Assembly: GCF_002735905.1 (NCBI RefSeq)
Contig: NZ_PEBD01000010.1
Span: 372,001 to 436,000 of the forward strand
DNA length: 64,000 nucleotides
Origin: Williamsia muralis
GTDB lineage: Bacteria; Actinomycetota; Actinomycetes; Mycobacteriales; Mycobacteriaceae
Reading direction: 5' to 3'
A program made the translations under genes and the position numbers. Of the stretch, positions 18,619 to 27,134 are shown one piece after another. A model generated the notes under the pieces. That model was not told where the DNA came from. It did no database searches and saw only the letters and a program-made list of their open reading frames with translations. Positions within the stretch are counted from its first letter, which is position 1; each line of letters starts with the position of its first letter.

Positions 18619-19251
18619 GTGGCGGCGACCCGAAAGCGGATCGAAACAGAGTCAGGCCAGGCGGACAGCCGGACCAGAACGTCGCGGCGCGACGAGTTGC
18701 TGACGGTGGCGAGTTCATTGTTCGCCGAGCGCGGGCTGCGCACCACAACCGTGCGCGACATCGCCGACAGCGCCGGCATCCTCTCCGGCAGTCTGTACCA
18801 CCACTTCGATTCCAAGGAATCGATGGTCGACGAGATCCTGCGTGGTTTCCTGGACTCGCTCTTCGACACCTACCACGAGGTTGTCGCGGCGGGTATGCCC
18901 GCGCGAGAGACGCTGCGCGCGTTGGTTGTTGCCTCGTTCGAGAGCATCGACCGCGACCACTACGCCGTCGCCATCTATCAGGACGAAGCCAAGCGATTGT
19001 CCACGCAGGGCCGCTTCGCCTACATACGCGACCGCAATGTCGAGTTCCGCACCCTGTGGAAGGACGTGCTCAATCGTGGTGTCGCCGACGGTAGTTTCCG
19101 CAGCGACCTCGACGTCGAGCTGGTCTACCGGTTCATGCGTGACACCGTGTGGGTTGCGGTGCGCTGGTATCGGCCCGGTGGTGAGCTGACCGCACATCAG
19201 GTGGCCGAGCAGTACCTCAGTGTGGTGCTCGATGGGATCATTCCGCGCTGA
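18619..19251 (+). CDS. kstR2: TetR-family repressor KstR2
   Basis: The 210-residue TetR regulator has its helix-turn-helix at about residues 50-75 (TVRDIADSAGILSGSLYHHF). The ligand domain contains RLSTQGRFAYIRDRN and FRTLWKDVLNRG, features I associate with KstR2. KstR2 represses the HIP (ring C/D) genes and is released by HIP-CoA. I chose GTG 18619 because GGAGG sits 8 bases upstream; TTG 18604 or GTG 18610 are alternatives. A perfect KstR2 box precedes it, and the neighbours on both sides are KstR2-regulon genes. Confidence 0.86.
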   Translation: MAATRKRIETESGQADSRTRTSRRDELLTVASSLFAERGLRTTTVRDIADSAGILSGSLYHHFDSKESMVDEILRGFLDSLFDTYHEVVAAGMPARETLRALVVASFESIDRDHYAVAIYQDEAKRLSTQGRFAYIRDRNVEFRTLWKDVLNRGVADGSFRSDLDVELVYRFMRDTVWVAVRWYRPGGELTAHQVAEQYLSVVLDGIIPR

Positions 19252-19269
19252 CGTGGCACTCTTGTTGCG

Positions 19270-20250
19270 ATGCTGCACATGCGGGTGGTTACGCCGACCG
19301 AGCTCACCGAGCAGATCGTGGAGATGCTGATCCATGACTCGGCGGTCAGCAACGTCGCCGTGTTCGCCGGTTCGTCGGTCAAACCGGCGGGCGATGTGCT
19401 CGAGGTCGAGGTCGCCCGTGAGGGTGTGAACGAGATCATCGACGAACTGCGGGATCTGGGAGTGCATCGGTTCGGGTCGGTGCAGATCGCTCGAGTGCCG
19501 ACCTGGATGTCGCAGAAGGCTTTCGACGCGGAACGCGTCACTCCTGGCGCGAGTGCGGACGCTGTGGTGTGGAGCGAGGTCACCCAGCAGGCGTACGAGG
19601 ATTCCGAGTTCAACTGGACGTTCTCGATGTTCATGTTTCTCGCGACGCTGCTGTGCGCGATTGCGATTCTGCTGAACTCGACGATTCTCCTGATCGGCGC
19701 GATGGTGCTCGGCCCCGAGTTCGGTGCGGTCGCTGCTCTGGGAGTTGCGCTGGTGCGCCGGCGGTTCGGGTTGCTGCGGCGCGCGGTGGCCACCTTGAGC
19801 GGCGGCTTTGTTCTCGCCATCGTTGCCACCACGATCTTCGCGTCGATCGCTCGCGCACTGGGGTGGATCACGGTGATCGACGTGGTGGAGGCTCGGCCGG
19901 ACACCGAATTCATCTACTCACCCGACAAATGGTCGTTCATAGTGGCAATGCTTGCGGGTGCCGCTGGTGTGCTGTCGCTGACGTCGGCGAGGCTCGGTGG
20001 CTTGTCGGGGGTGTTCATCTCTGTCACCACAATTCCGGCCGCGGGCAACATGGCGTTGGGTATCACGTTCGGTCTCGGCGGCACCGTGGTGGGCAGTCTG
20101 GCGCAGTTGCTGATCAACTTGGCGGGGATGGCCGTTGCGGGGTGGCTCACCTTGGCGTTGCAGCAGGCGAGTTGGCAGCGGTTGTCTGCCTACCGGGCGA
20201 GGGTGTTGAAGAACCGGTCACTCAGGCAGCCTCGACCGCCGGAGATGTGA
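19270..20250 (+). CDS. DUF389 family membrane protein
   Basis: The 326-residue protein has a soluble N-terminal domain of about 110 residues, starting with LHMRVVTPTELTEQIVEML. About six hydrophobic segments follow (residues 115-135, 140-160, 178-200, 218-238, 245-268 and 272-295), typical of DUF389. The gene starts 18 bases after kstR2 and may be cotranscribed. Its last 29 bases overlap the convergent HNH gene. Function is unknown, and a link to steroid use is not supported by sequence. Confidence 0.82.
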   Translation: MLHMRVVTPTELTEQIVEMLIHDSAVSNVAVFAGSSVKPAGDVLEVEVAREGVNEIIDELRDLGVHRFGSVQIARVPTWMSQKAFDAERVTPGASADAVVWSEVTQQAYEDSEFNWTFSMFMFLATLLCAIAILLNSTILLIGAMVLGPEFGAVAALGVALVRRRFGLLRRAVATLSGGFVLAIVATTIFASIARALGWITVIDVVEARPDTEFIYSPDKWSFIVAMLAGAAGVLSLTSARLGGLSGVFISVTTIPAAGNMALGITFGLGGTVVGSLAQLLINLAGMAVAGWLTLALQQASWQRLSAYRARVLKNRSLRQPRPPEM

Positions 20251-21577
20251 CCGTCCTCGCGGCGTCGAATCCGTGCGGCCGTGTGGTGAATGTTTGCCCG
20301 TATTGGGTTGTCCAGGTGATTGTTCCGTCGGCGTGCATCCGCGCCATCCAGTAGCCGAGTGTTTTACGTTTGTGGTCGGGGCGGCAGATGGCGCCGAGGT
20401 TTTGTTCGATGGTCCAGCCGCCTGATCGGGGGTCGGCATGGTTGAACGGGATGAGGTGGTCGATTTCGCATTCGGATGCCGGTGTGGAACATCCTGGGGT
20501 CCGGCAGGTGCCGTCGCGCGCGATGATGGCCTCGCGTAAGGCTTGTGATGGTTGGTAGGTGAGTGCGCCTAGGGGTGGTTCGGGGAGTCCGCCGTGGCCG
20601 TCGGGTGGCAGCAGCCCTGGTGGTGGGGCGGTGACGCCTGGTTGACGATGACGACCTCGGGCGAATTGGTCGGCTTCTTTGTAGAGGCCTTGCCAGGTGG
20701 CGTCGGCGGCTAGTTCGCGTGCGAGTGCGGGGTCGATGACGCCGTATCCGTCGATGGTGGGGACCTGGCCGGTCAGGCCGGCCAAGGTGGCTGCGTCGGT
20801 GTGGATTTTGACTATCGGCTTGGGTGGGGCGGGTAGGGGTTCGCGGTGCTTTTCGGGGCATTGGTCGCGTTCGCAGGTGCAGTCGAGGTGTGTGTGTCCG
20901 CGCATGACGGCGACGAAGGCGTCGGCGCGTTGTTGGTGGGGTTGGCGGCGATCGCGGGTGCATAGGGTGCCGGTGACTGCGGTGATTCGTGCGTCGAGTT
21001 CGGCGGCTTCGGCTGCGGTGATGGTTGCGGAGATGTGGGCGAGGCCGTTGAGGTCGCGGGAGGATCGGTAGTCGCGGTGCGGTTCCATCGCTTTGCGTCG
21101 TTCTGCTGCCCCGTCGGGGTCGACAGCGATGACCATCCGGTCGAGTTCGTTGCGCAGGACTGAGCGTGAGAGACCCTGCTGGGCAATCAGTATGGCTTCG
21201 GGTTCGACGCGGTCGAGTAACTCGTCGTCGAGACCCTGGACCGCTGTGACGATCTCGCGTACATGGGTGAATCCGATGTCGCCGGCTTCGAACGCCGCAC
21301 GTGTCTGATGGAATCGATCGCGCAATTGTAAGCCGTTGTCGATGAAGATGCCGGCCATGGTGCGTGAAACATCGAGCAGCAGGGATACTTCGACGACCGG
21401 AATGCGTGCGGCTTTGTCCAGGTCGCCGGAGATGGCGAGTTCTTCCTGTACCCGTAGTGTTGCCAGCTCGACGACGTCGGCGATCGTCTGCGCGAACCGG
21501 CGGTTCTCCTCGCGTGGAACAGTTCTCAATCCCTCGGCCAACTGTGTGACTCGAGTTCCCCCCTCGACCAACGCCAT
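20222..21577 (-). CDS. DUF222 / HNH endonuclease protein (13E12-repeat family)
   Basis: The 451-residue protein has an N-terminal DUF222 region (about residues 20-300) and a C-terminal HNH nuclease domain. The HNH motif reads CRTPGCSTPASECEIDHLIPF, then GWTIEQNLGAICRPDHKRK, with metal-binding and catalytic histidines intact. Such genes are multicopy and scattered in mycolata (REP13E12 in M. tuberculosis) and are associated with mobile DNA. It is convergent with DUF389 and overlaps it by 29 bases. Together with the next gene it forms a small insert inside the steroid locus. Its target is unknown. Confidence 0.88.
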   Translation of the reverse strand: MALVEGGTRVTQLAEGLRTVPREENRRFAQTIADVVELATLRVQEELAISGDLDKAARIPVVEVSLLLDVSRTMAGIFIDNGLQLRDRFHQTRAAFEAGDIGFTHVREIVTAVQGLDDELLDRVEPEAILIAQQGLSRSVLRNELDRMVIAVDPDGAAERRKAMEPHRDYRSSRDLNGLAHISATITAAEAAELDARITAVTGTLCTRDRRQPHQQRADAFVAVMRGHTHLDCTCERDQCPEKHREPLPAPPKPIVKIHTDAATLAGLTGQVPTIDGYGVIDPALARELAADATWQGLYKEADQFARGRHRQPGVTAPPPGLLPPDGHGGLPEPPLGALTYQPSQALREAIIARDGTCRTPGCSTPASECEIDHLIPFNHADPRSGGWTIEQNLGAICRPDHKRKTLGYWMARMHADGTITWTTQYGQTFTTRPHGFDAARTVTSPAVEAA

Positions 21578-21846
21578 ACGACCACTTTAGCGACAGGGTC
21601 TGACATTCGAATTACCAAGAGGCCCAGCTCCTGGGTCAGTTTCGCAGCCCTTCTGGGCCGGTTGAGGTCCCTTTCGGGCCCTGGCACGGCTGCGATTTGC
21701 AGCTTTCCGCCTTTGTACTAGCCATAGCGCCAAGAAGTTGCGGCGGTCAGGGGCGACAAGACGGCGGCCGTATTGCGTGCCGGGGCCGTAGGGGCGTCCT
21801 CCCGGATGTGAGCGCGCAGCGAGGCGACCTGTGCTTTGATTTCGTC

Positions 21847-22584
21847 GTGAGTAACCGCGATACGGCTGACCGGGCGATCTGGCCATACATTGCAGTGGCA
21901 CTAATCGGTGTGGCGGGTGTCGCAATCTTCCTTGGTTATTGGGTCCACCCATCGCTGGAGGCATGGAGATTAGCTGCGGACTTTAGCAAAGGGGTAGCTT
22001 GGCCTCTGGCTGCCCTAGTACTAGCTCTGCTCTTCCGACGGCCAATCAAGGACGTGCTGCAGATTCTGATTGGCCGATTGGCTGAGGGTGATTCGTTCGA
22101 AGCTACATTTCCTGGGGGCCACCTGCGCGTGGAGCGCTTTCGCCCTGAGGTGGGACAGTCGAAGGTCGCGGAGGCGATTGACGCTGACGGTCCTCCGGCT
22201 GACCAGCCTGATCCTCCCGTTCCGTCCACAGGGGGTCCAGATGCTGGCCGCCCCGACAGATTAATCGATATCGATCCGGACATGGCGATGTTGAAGGCCT
22301 TCATTGAACTGGAGACCGTTGCGCGGAGCAAGTATTACGATCTGGGAATTGCATCGAAAGACAAAAAGAGCAACTTCGGTCGACGCCCCTTCTCGGTCGC
22401 TTACTTAATTCCTCACCTGGATGCTCCCGTTAGAGAGGCAGTCCTCTACCTAAGAGGCGTTCGCAACGGAGTTGTCCACGGCACCGAATCCGGCTATTCC
22501 GAAACCGAGGCTAGCGCCTACGTTCGACAGGCCAAAGCAATTACTCACATTCTGCGACACAATCGAGGAGCCATCCTCTGGTAG
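21847..22584 (+). CDS. Membrane-anchored protein with HEPN-like C terminus
   Basis: I do not recognise a named family. From GTG 21847 (leaderless, TTTGAT at 21835-21840) it has 245 residues. There are two transmembrane segments (about residues 13-33 and 45-62), a short soluble domain, a Pro/Asp-rich linker (about 110-135) and a helical C-terminal domain. That domain contains LRGVRNGVVHG, which fits the RNxxxH motif of HEPN ribonuclease-like domains. Codon use and base composition (ATT, TTA, ATA codons) differ from neighbours and suggest transfer. An earlier ATG-type start would add about 50 atypical residues. A defence or stress role is a guess. Confidence 0.6.
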   Translation: MSNRDTADRAIWPYIAVALIGVAGVAIFLGYWVHPSLEAWRLAADFSKGVAWPLAALVLALLFRRPIKDVLQILIGRLAEGDSFEATFPGGHLRVERFRPEVGQSKVAEAIDADGPPADQPDPPVPSTGGPDAGRPDRLIDIDPDMAMLKAFIELETVARSKYYDLGIASKDKKSNFGRRPFSVAYLIPHLDAPVREAVLYLRGVRNGVVHGTESGYSETEASAYVRQAKAITHILRHNRGAILW

Positions 22585-22676
22585 TGCCGCAGGCTCAGGT
22601 GCTTCGATGCGACCGTTCGCGATAGGTATTGGAGTGCGTAGCCCTAAAGCAAGTCCGGTCCCATTGTCAGTTGGGC

Positions 22677-23765
22677 TCAGACCCCCGGACTGAACTTCCC
22701 CAGGCGTTCAAGATTTGTCCACGCCGACAACATGATCGACTGAACCAACTCGTCGCAGCTGGGGAGGTCATCGATCATTCCGACCACCTGACCCGACGCC
22801 AGCACACCGGCTTCGGCGTTGCCCTCGACGAGTCCGGCGCGCAACAACATCGGGGTGTTGCCGGCCATGATGATCTGCTGCCAGGTGCGCTCGCCCGACT
22901 TGCGCATGGTGCGCCCGTCTTTGAGCATCACTGACCACTTCATGCCGGTCATCTGCTTGAACTTGTTGGCGTTCTTGGCTGCGGCCGCAAGCGCGGTGGG
23001 GGCGCTGCCCGACTCGAGCTTGTCGACCAACTCGGTTCGCAGAACCCGGTGCGGCATTCCGTCGACCTTCTTCGACACCACCGTGTCGCTGAGCCCCCGG
23101 CTCAGGTATTCCTTCTTGACCGCGTCAGGTACCGCACTGTCAGACGTCAACAGGAAGCGGGTGCCCATCGCGACACCCTCGGCGCCGTACGACAGGGCGG
23201 CTACAAGTCCGCGGCCGTCGAAGAAACCGCCGGCTGCGACCACCGGAATGCCCTCAGGTCCAAGCGCATCGAGAACGCTGGGCAGGAGCAAGGTGGTGGC
23301 GACCGGTCCTGTGTGTCCGCCACCTTCGCCGCCTTGCACGATGACCGCGTCGGCACCCCAGGACGCCACCTTCACCGCATGCTTGGCCGCACCGATGGAC
23401 GGTATGACCACAACGCCGTGGTCTTTGAGCTTCTTGATGAGGTCAGGCTTGGGCGCCAACGCGAACGAAGCGACCTTCACCTTCTCGCGGATCAGCAGGT
23501 CGATCCGCTCTGGCGCGTCGGTGGCGTCGGCACGGATGTTGACGCCAAAAGGCTTGTCTGTCAGCGACTTCGTCTTCAGAACGGCAGCTTCGAGTTCGCC
23601 ATAAGTCATCGTTGCCGACGCAAGAATGCCAAGACCGCCGGCATTGGATGTCGCCGACGTCAACGATGGCCCCGATACCCAGCCCATGCCGGTCTGGACT
23701 ATCGGGTACTTGATCCCGACCAGCTTGGTGAATCGGGTGGCAAGCGCCGGCGCAGGAGCCGTCAT
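22677..23765 (-). CDS. ipdC: IpdC, nitronate-monooxygenase-like flavoprotein of HIP degradation
   Basis: The 362-residue TIM-barrel flavoprotein belongs to the 2-nitropropane dioxygenase/enoyl reductase superfamily. The FMN and catalytic motif QGGEGGGHTG lies near residues 140-149, and VVAAGGFFDGRG near 176-187. In mycobacteria IpdC (Rv3553) is an NADH-dependent flavin reductase needed for steroid ring C/D opening. Its ATG overlaps the ipdB stop (ATGA). It is the last gene of the echA20-ipdA-ipdB-ipdC unit, in the order of Rv3550-Rv3553. Confidence 0.85.
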   Translation of the reverse strand: MTAPAPALATRFTKLVGIKYPIVQTGMGWVSGPSLTSATSNAGGLGILASATMTYGELEAAVLKTKSLTDKPFGVNIRADATDAPERIDLLIREKVKVASFALAPKPDLIKKLKDHGVVVIPSIGAAKHAVKVASWGADAVIVQGGEGGGHTGPVATTLLLPSVLDALGPEGIPVVAAGGFFDGRGLVAALSYGAEGVAMGTRFLLTSDSAVPDAVKKEYLSRGLSDTVVSKKVDGMPHRVLRTELVDKLESGSAPTALAAAAKNANKFKQMTGMKWSVMLKDGRTMRKSGERTWQQIIMAGNTPMLLRAGLVEGNAEAGVLASGQVVGMIDDLPSCDELVQSIMLSAWTNLERLGKFSPGV

Positions 23766-24550
23766 TTCGCGGCCTCGACAGGCTTGACTTCCTTCTCCCG
23801 CAGCCCCTTCGGGTCGAGGACCTCGCGGATCAGGCGCAATTCCTCGTCGGACGGGGTGCGCGTCACGCCGGCCTCGGCGAGACCCGCGACCTCGAAGCCG
23901 GTGTTCTCGGCGACCTCATCGGCGCTGACCCCGGGGTGCAGGCTCAACGCACGCATCGTGTGGTCGGGACCGTTGAAGTCGAAGACCCCGAGGTTGGTGA
24001 CCACTCGATGGATGTCGAGGAAGCGGTACGCCGGGTTCGCCGGGTCGACCTTGTCGTATCCGACACCCGACACCACGTCGACAACCCCGCCGAACACTCT
24101 GGCCGAATGCTTGGCGACCCAGTAGCTCGTCGGGTGGTTGATGGTGTTCCCGGGCGCGCCGCGCACACCGAACATCTGACGGGTCGGCTGCTGCAGTGGA
24201 CCGAACGCCGACAGGTTCTGATTGCCGTAGCGGTCGATCTGGTTGGCGCCCATCACCACATGGCGACGACCCGACGCGACCACGTCGAAGACCTTGCGGA
24301 ACGGCATCCAGCCCTCGATCGGACCACTGGCGCCCACAGCGGGGGTGTCGGCGAAGATCAACGCCTCGCCGTCGGTGATGAGCAGGTCGGGCTCGCTCGT
24401 CAGGCGGGCGAGGCGGGCACCGATGAGCGGGGTGGTGGCCATCGGGGAGGCCATGGTCTCGCCGGCGCCCGAAAAGATCTCGGCACAGGCGATCACACAG
24501 ATCTCGGCCCGGGTGACGTTCGATTCGGTGGAACTCGCGGGTGATGTCAC
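23762..24550 (-). CDS. ipdB: IpdB, beta subunit of the COCHEA-CoA hydrolase
   Basis: The 262-residue protein is a class I CoA-transferase beta-subunit homologue; the 4-base overlap with ipdA (GTGA) selects GTG 24550. IpdAB, despite its transferase fold, hydrolyses steroid ring C in COCHEA-CoA. Visible features are the LLITDGEALIFADT strand and the region around MGANQIDRYGNQNLSAFG. The last is close to the nucleotide-free CoA site of the fold. The gene lies between ipdA and ipdC with overlaps on both sides. Confidence 0.86.
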   Translation of the reverse strand: MTSPASSTESNVTRAEICVIACAEIFSGAGETMASPMATTPLIGARLARLTSEPDLLITDGEALIFADTPAVGASGPIEGWMPFRKVFDVVASGRRHVVMGANQIDRYGNQNLSAFGPLQQPTRQMFGVRGAPGNTINHPTSYWVAKHSARVFGGVVDVVSGVGYDKVDPANPAYRFLDIHRVVTNLGVFDFNGPDHTMRALSLHPGVSADEVAENTGFEVAGLAEAGVTRTPSDEELRLIREVLDPKGLREKEVKPVEAAK

Positions 24551-25437
24551 TGTGCGGCCTTTCGTTCGGCGTTCCATGCCTCGACCTCTTTTTGGTACTG
24601 CTCTTCGTCGACGGCGAGGAATCGGTCGGAGAACTCTTGCCAACTGGCAGGGTCTTTGGCGGACTCGGCGTAGAAACGCTGGAACGCCTCGTCGCGTTTG
24701 TAGTCGCCGGCGAAGGTGAAGTGAGCGCCGTTCGGCGTGTGCACCACCCGGTCGACGTTCAGCCGATTGAGCAGAAGTCGTTGCACGGGAACGGCTGCCA
24801 CCAGCTCTTCGGTGCTCACCAGCTTGTCGGTCTCGAGGTAGCGGCGCTTGGCGGCACCGCAGTACAGGTCGTCGAAGTAGGGGTCGACGCCGGTGTAGGC
24901 GGCGTTGCCATGCTTGTCGGCGATGTCGAGATGCACAAACGCCGCATCCAGTTTCAGGGCCGGCATCGCGACAAGGGTCTCGCTGCGTCCGTCGGCGTCG
25001 GGGTACGGCGAGGTGACGGTTTCGAGTTCACCTTCCCAGAACTTGAGCACGTCCGATCCGAGTCCGGCGCGGATGGGCAGGAACGGAAGGCGCGATGCGG
25101 CGGCTTCGAGTCCGCACTTCACCATGCCCTCATCCATCTCACGCACGGTGATGGCGCCGGTGGTACGGGCGTGGGCGAACCACGGGTCGTAGAACGGCGG
25201 CGAGTCGAGCGAGACGAAGCCGTAGTATGCCTTGGTCACTTTGCCTGCGGCACAAAGCAACCCGAGGTCAGGGCCACCGTAGGTGACCACGGTGAGGTCC
25301 TCGACGTTCGATCGGGCCAGGGCCCGCACGAGTGCCATCGGCTTGCGTCGCGAACCCCAGCCACCGATCCCGATGGTCATGCCGCTCTCGATCTCGCCGA
25401 CGATGTCGTCGAGACTGCTGGTCTTGTCGGTTGCCAC
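24547..25437 (-). CDS. ipdA: IpdA, alpha subunit of the COCHEA-CoA hydrolase
   Basis: The 296-residue CoA-transferase alpha-subunit homologue begins with MTIGIGGWGSRRKPMALVRAL, the glycine-rich CoA-transferase signature. It pairs with IpdB to open ring C of the last steroid ring intermediate. GTG 25437 starts 5 bases after the echA20 stop. Length agrees with Rv3551 as I remember it (292). Synteny and the flanking echA20 and ipdB make this assignment better than the fold alone would. Confidence 0.86.
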   Translation of the reverse strand: MATDKTSSLDDIVGEIESGMTIGIGGWGSRRKPMALVRALARSNVEDLTVVTYGGPDLGLLCAAGKVTKAYYGFVSLDSPPFYDPWFAHARTTGAITVREMDEGMVKCGLEAAASRLPFLPIRAGLGSDVLKFWEGELETVTSPYPDADGRSETLVAMPALKLDAAFVHLDIADKHGNAAYTGVDPYFDDLYCGAAKRRYLETDKLVSTEELVAAVPVQRLLLNRLNVDRVVHTPNGAHFTFAGDYKRDEAFQRFYAESAKDPASWQEFSDRFLAVDEEQYQKEVEAWNAERKAAQ

Positions 25438-25442
25438 TGTGT

Positions 25443-26216
25443 TCAGGCCCCTTTACTCGTTGCGCTTTTGGGCTTTCCGGTCTCCACGAAGGCGTCGCGG
25501 TGTTCGTCGGCGACGCCGGCGAGGTTCAGCTCGAACGTGAATCCCTGTTCCAGGCGGTAACTCGTCTTCACATCGACCGGGTCGATACCGTTGATCGCTT
25601 CCTTTGCTGCGCGGATCACGCGGGTGTCCTTGGCGGCGATCTTGCGGGCGATCTCCAGCGCGGCCTCGTCGAGCTCGGCACGCGGCACCACCTTCTGCAC
25701 CGACCCGAAGTGCTCGAGTTGCTGGGCGGTGACGTTCTGCGCCGTGAAGTACAGGGTTCGCATGGTGTGCTGCGGGACGAGGCGTGCGAGATGGGTGGCT
25801 GCTCCGAGCGCACCGCGGTCGACCTCGGGAAGTCCGAACACGGCATCGTCCGAGGCGACGATCACGTCAGCATTGCCGACCAGGCCGATGCCGCCGCCGA
25901 CGCAGAAGCCGTTGACCGCGACGATGACCGGCACCTCGCAGTCGTAGACCGCGGCGAAGGCGACCGCACATCCCCGGTTGGCGGCGATGAGGGCGTCGTA
26001 TCCCTCGGTCGCCTGCATCTCCTTGATGTCGACTCCTGCGTTGAAGCCGCGACCCTCGGCCCGCAGGATCACCACATGGGTGGCGCGGTCTCGGCCCGCG
26101 GCCGTGATGGCCTCGCCGAGTTCGAACCAGGCCGCCGATGGCAAGGCGTTGACCGGGGGGAAGTCGACCGTGACCGTGACTATCCCCGGTTCGACCGTGG
26201 TGGTGGTGATGGGCAT
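25443..26216 (-). CDS. echA20: EchA20, crotonase-fold ring D hydrolase
   Basis: The 257-residue crotonase starts at ATG 26216 behind GAGGAG; the open frame upstream crosses the divergent promoter and is not coding. The oxyanion-hole motifs are RGFNAGVDIKEM (about residues 58-69) and NGFCVGGGIGLVG (about 98-110), and the first catalytic Glu is kept in FGLPEVDRG. EchA20 hydrolyses steroid ring D in HIEC-CoA. It is divergent from two SDR genes, with a KstR2-like palindrome between. Confidence 0.85.
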   Translation of the reverse strand: MPITTTTVEPGIVTVTVDFPPVNALPSAAWFELGEAITAAGRDRATHVVILRAEGRGFNAGVDIKEMQATEGYDALIAANRGCAVAFAAVYDCEVPVIVAVNGFCVGGGIGLVGNADVIVASDDAVFGLPEVDRGALGAATHLARLVPQHTMRTLYFTAQNVTAQQLEHFGSVQKVVPRAELDEAALEIARKIAAKDTRVIRAAKEAINGIDPVDVKTSYRLEQGFTFELNLAGVADEHRDAFVETGKPKSATSKGA

Positions 26217-26250
26217 CGATGCTCCTCGCGTACCGTCGGGCTGTAGACCA

Positions 26251-26268
26251 ACCAAGCAATTGCTTGGT
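26251..26268. promoter_or_regulatory. Variant KstR2-type palindrome between echA20 and the SDR genes
   Basis: ACCAAGCAATTGCTTGGT is a perfect 18-bp palindrome. It contains two overlapping near-matches to AnCAAGnnCTTGnT (each one mismatch) and has a 6-base instead of 2-base centre. It is central between divergent genes and probably controls both. Confidence 0.7.
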
Positions 26269-26307
26269 ACTTTAACACCGAACGAACCGAGCGAAGCGGG
26301 AGACTGA

Positions 26308-27093
26308 ATGGACCTGGAGCTGTCCGGGCGGGTTGTGCTGGTCACCGGTGGTGTCCGGGGAGTCGGTGCAGGTATCAGCTCGGTCCTCACCGGGCTGGGT
26401 GCCACGGTGATCGCGTGCGCGAGGCGCCCTGCCGACGACCCCGATTCCGCCCCGTATACCGAGTTCGCGAGCTGCGACATCCGCGATGCCGAGGCGGTTG
26501 CAGCGATGCTCGACGACATCGTTGCTCGGCACGGCGCACTCGACGCCGTGGTCAACAACGCGGGCGGGTCACCCTTCGCCCTTGCGGCCGACGCATCCCC
26601 GCGTTTCCACTCCAAGATCGTCGAGCTGAATCTGCTCGCGCCGCTTGTTGTCGCACAGGCCGCTCACCGGATCATGCTCGGTCAGGAACGCGGCGGATCG
26701 ATCATCAACGTCTCCAGCCTCAGCGGTCACCGACCCTCACCGGGCACCGCGGCGTACGGCGCGGCCAAAGCCGGGCTCGATTCACTGACCGGTTCGCTCG
26801 CCGTGGAATGGGCGCCGCGGGTGCGGGTGAACTCGGTTGTGGTGGGCGCTGTCCAGACCGAACTGGCAGAGCTCCATTACGGCGACGAGGAAGGCATCGC
26901 CGCGGTGGGACGCACAATTCCCATGGGGCGCATGGCAGTACCCACCGATGTGGGTAACGCGGTGGCATTTCTCATCTCCCCCCTGGCCGAGTACGTCACC
27001 GGGTCGACGGTGGCCGTGCACGGTGGCGGCGAACGACTGGCTTTCCTGGACGCCGCGACCGCGGACAACTCTGTCCACGCGCCGACGTCCTGA
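26308..27093 (+). CDS. SDR-family oxidoreductase (Rv3549c-like)
   Basis: The 261-residue short-chain dehydrogenase has cofactor motif LVTGGVRGVGAGISSV near residue 11, NNAGG near 85, catalytic Ser in NVSSLSGH and YxxxK in AAYGAAKAGL. It is divergent from echA20 and sits where the Rv3549c/Rv3548c pair lies in M. tuberculosis. A role on hydroxy-CoA intermediates of ring C/D breakdown is plausible, but the substrate is unknown. The ATG at 26308 follows a purine-rich GCGGGAGA site. Confidence 0.8.
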   Translation: MDLELSGRVVLVTGGVRGVGAGISSVLTGLGATVIACARRPADDPDSAPYTEFASCDIRDAEAVAAMLDDIVARHGALDAVVNNAGGSPFALAADASPRFHSKIVELNLLAPLVVAQAAHRIMLGQERGGSIINVSSLSGHRPSPGTAAYGAAKAGLDSLTGSLAVEWAPRVRVNSVVVGAVQTELAELHYGDEEGIAAVGRTIPMGRMAVPTDVGNAVAFLISPLAEYVTGSTVAVHGGGERLAFLDAATADNSVHAPTS

Positions 27094-27134
27094 TTTATTC
27101 ACCGAACCAACAACAAACTTCGAGGAGCGAATTG

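Noticed and set aside
26217-26615. Upstream extension of echA20 across the divergent promoter
   Set aside because: It covers a KstR2-like palindrome and the start of a plus-strand SDR; ATG 26216 has a good GAGGAG site.
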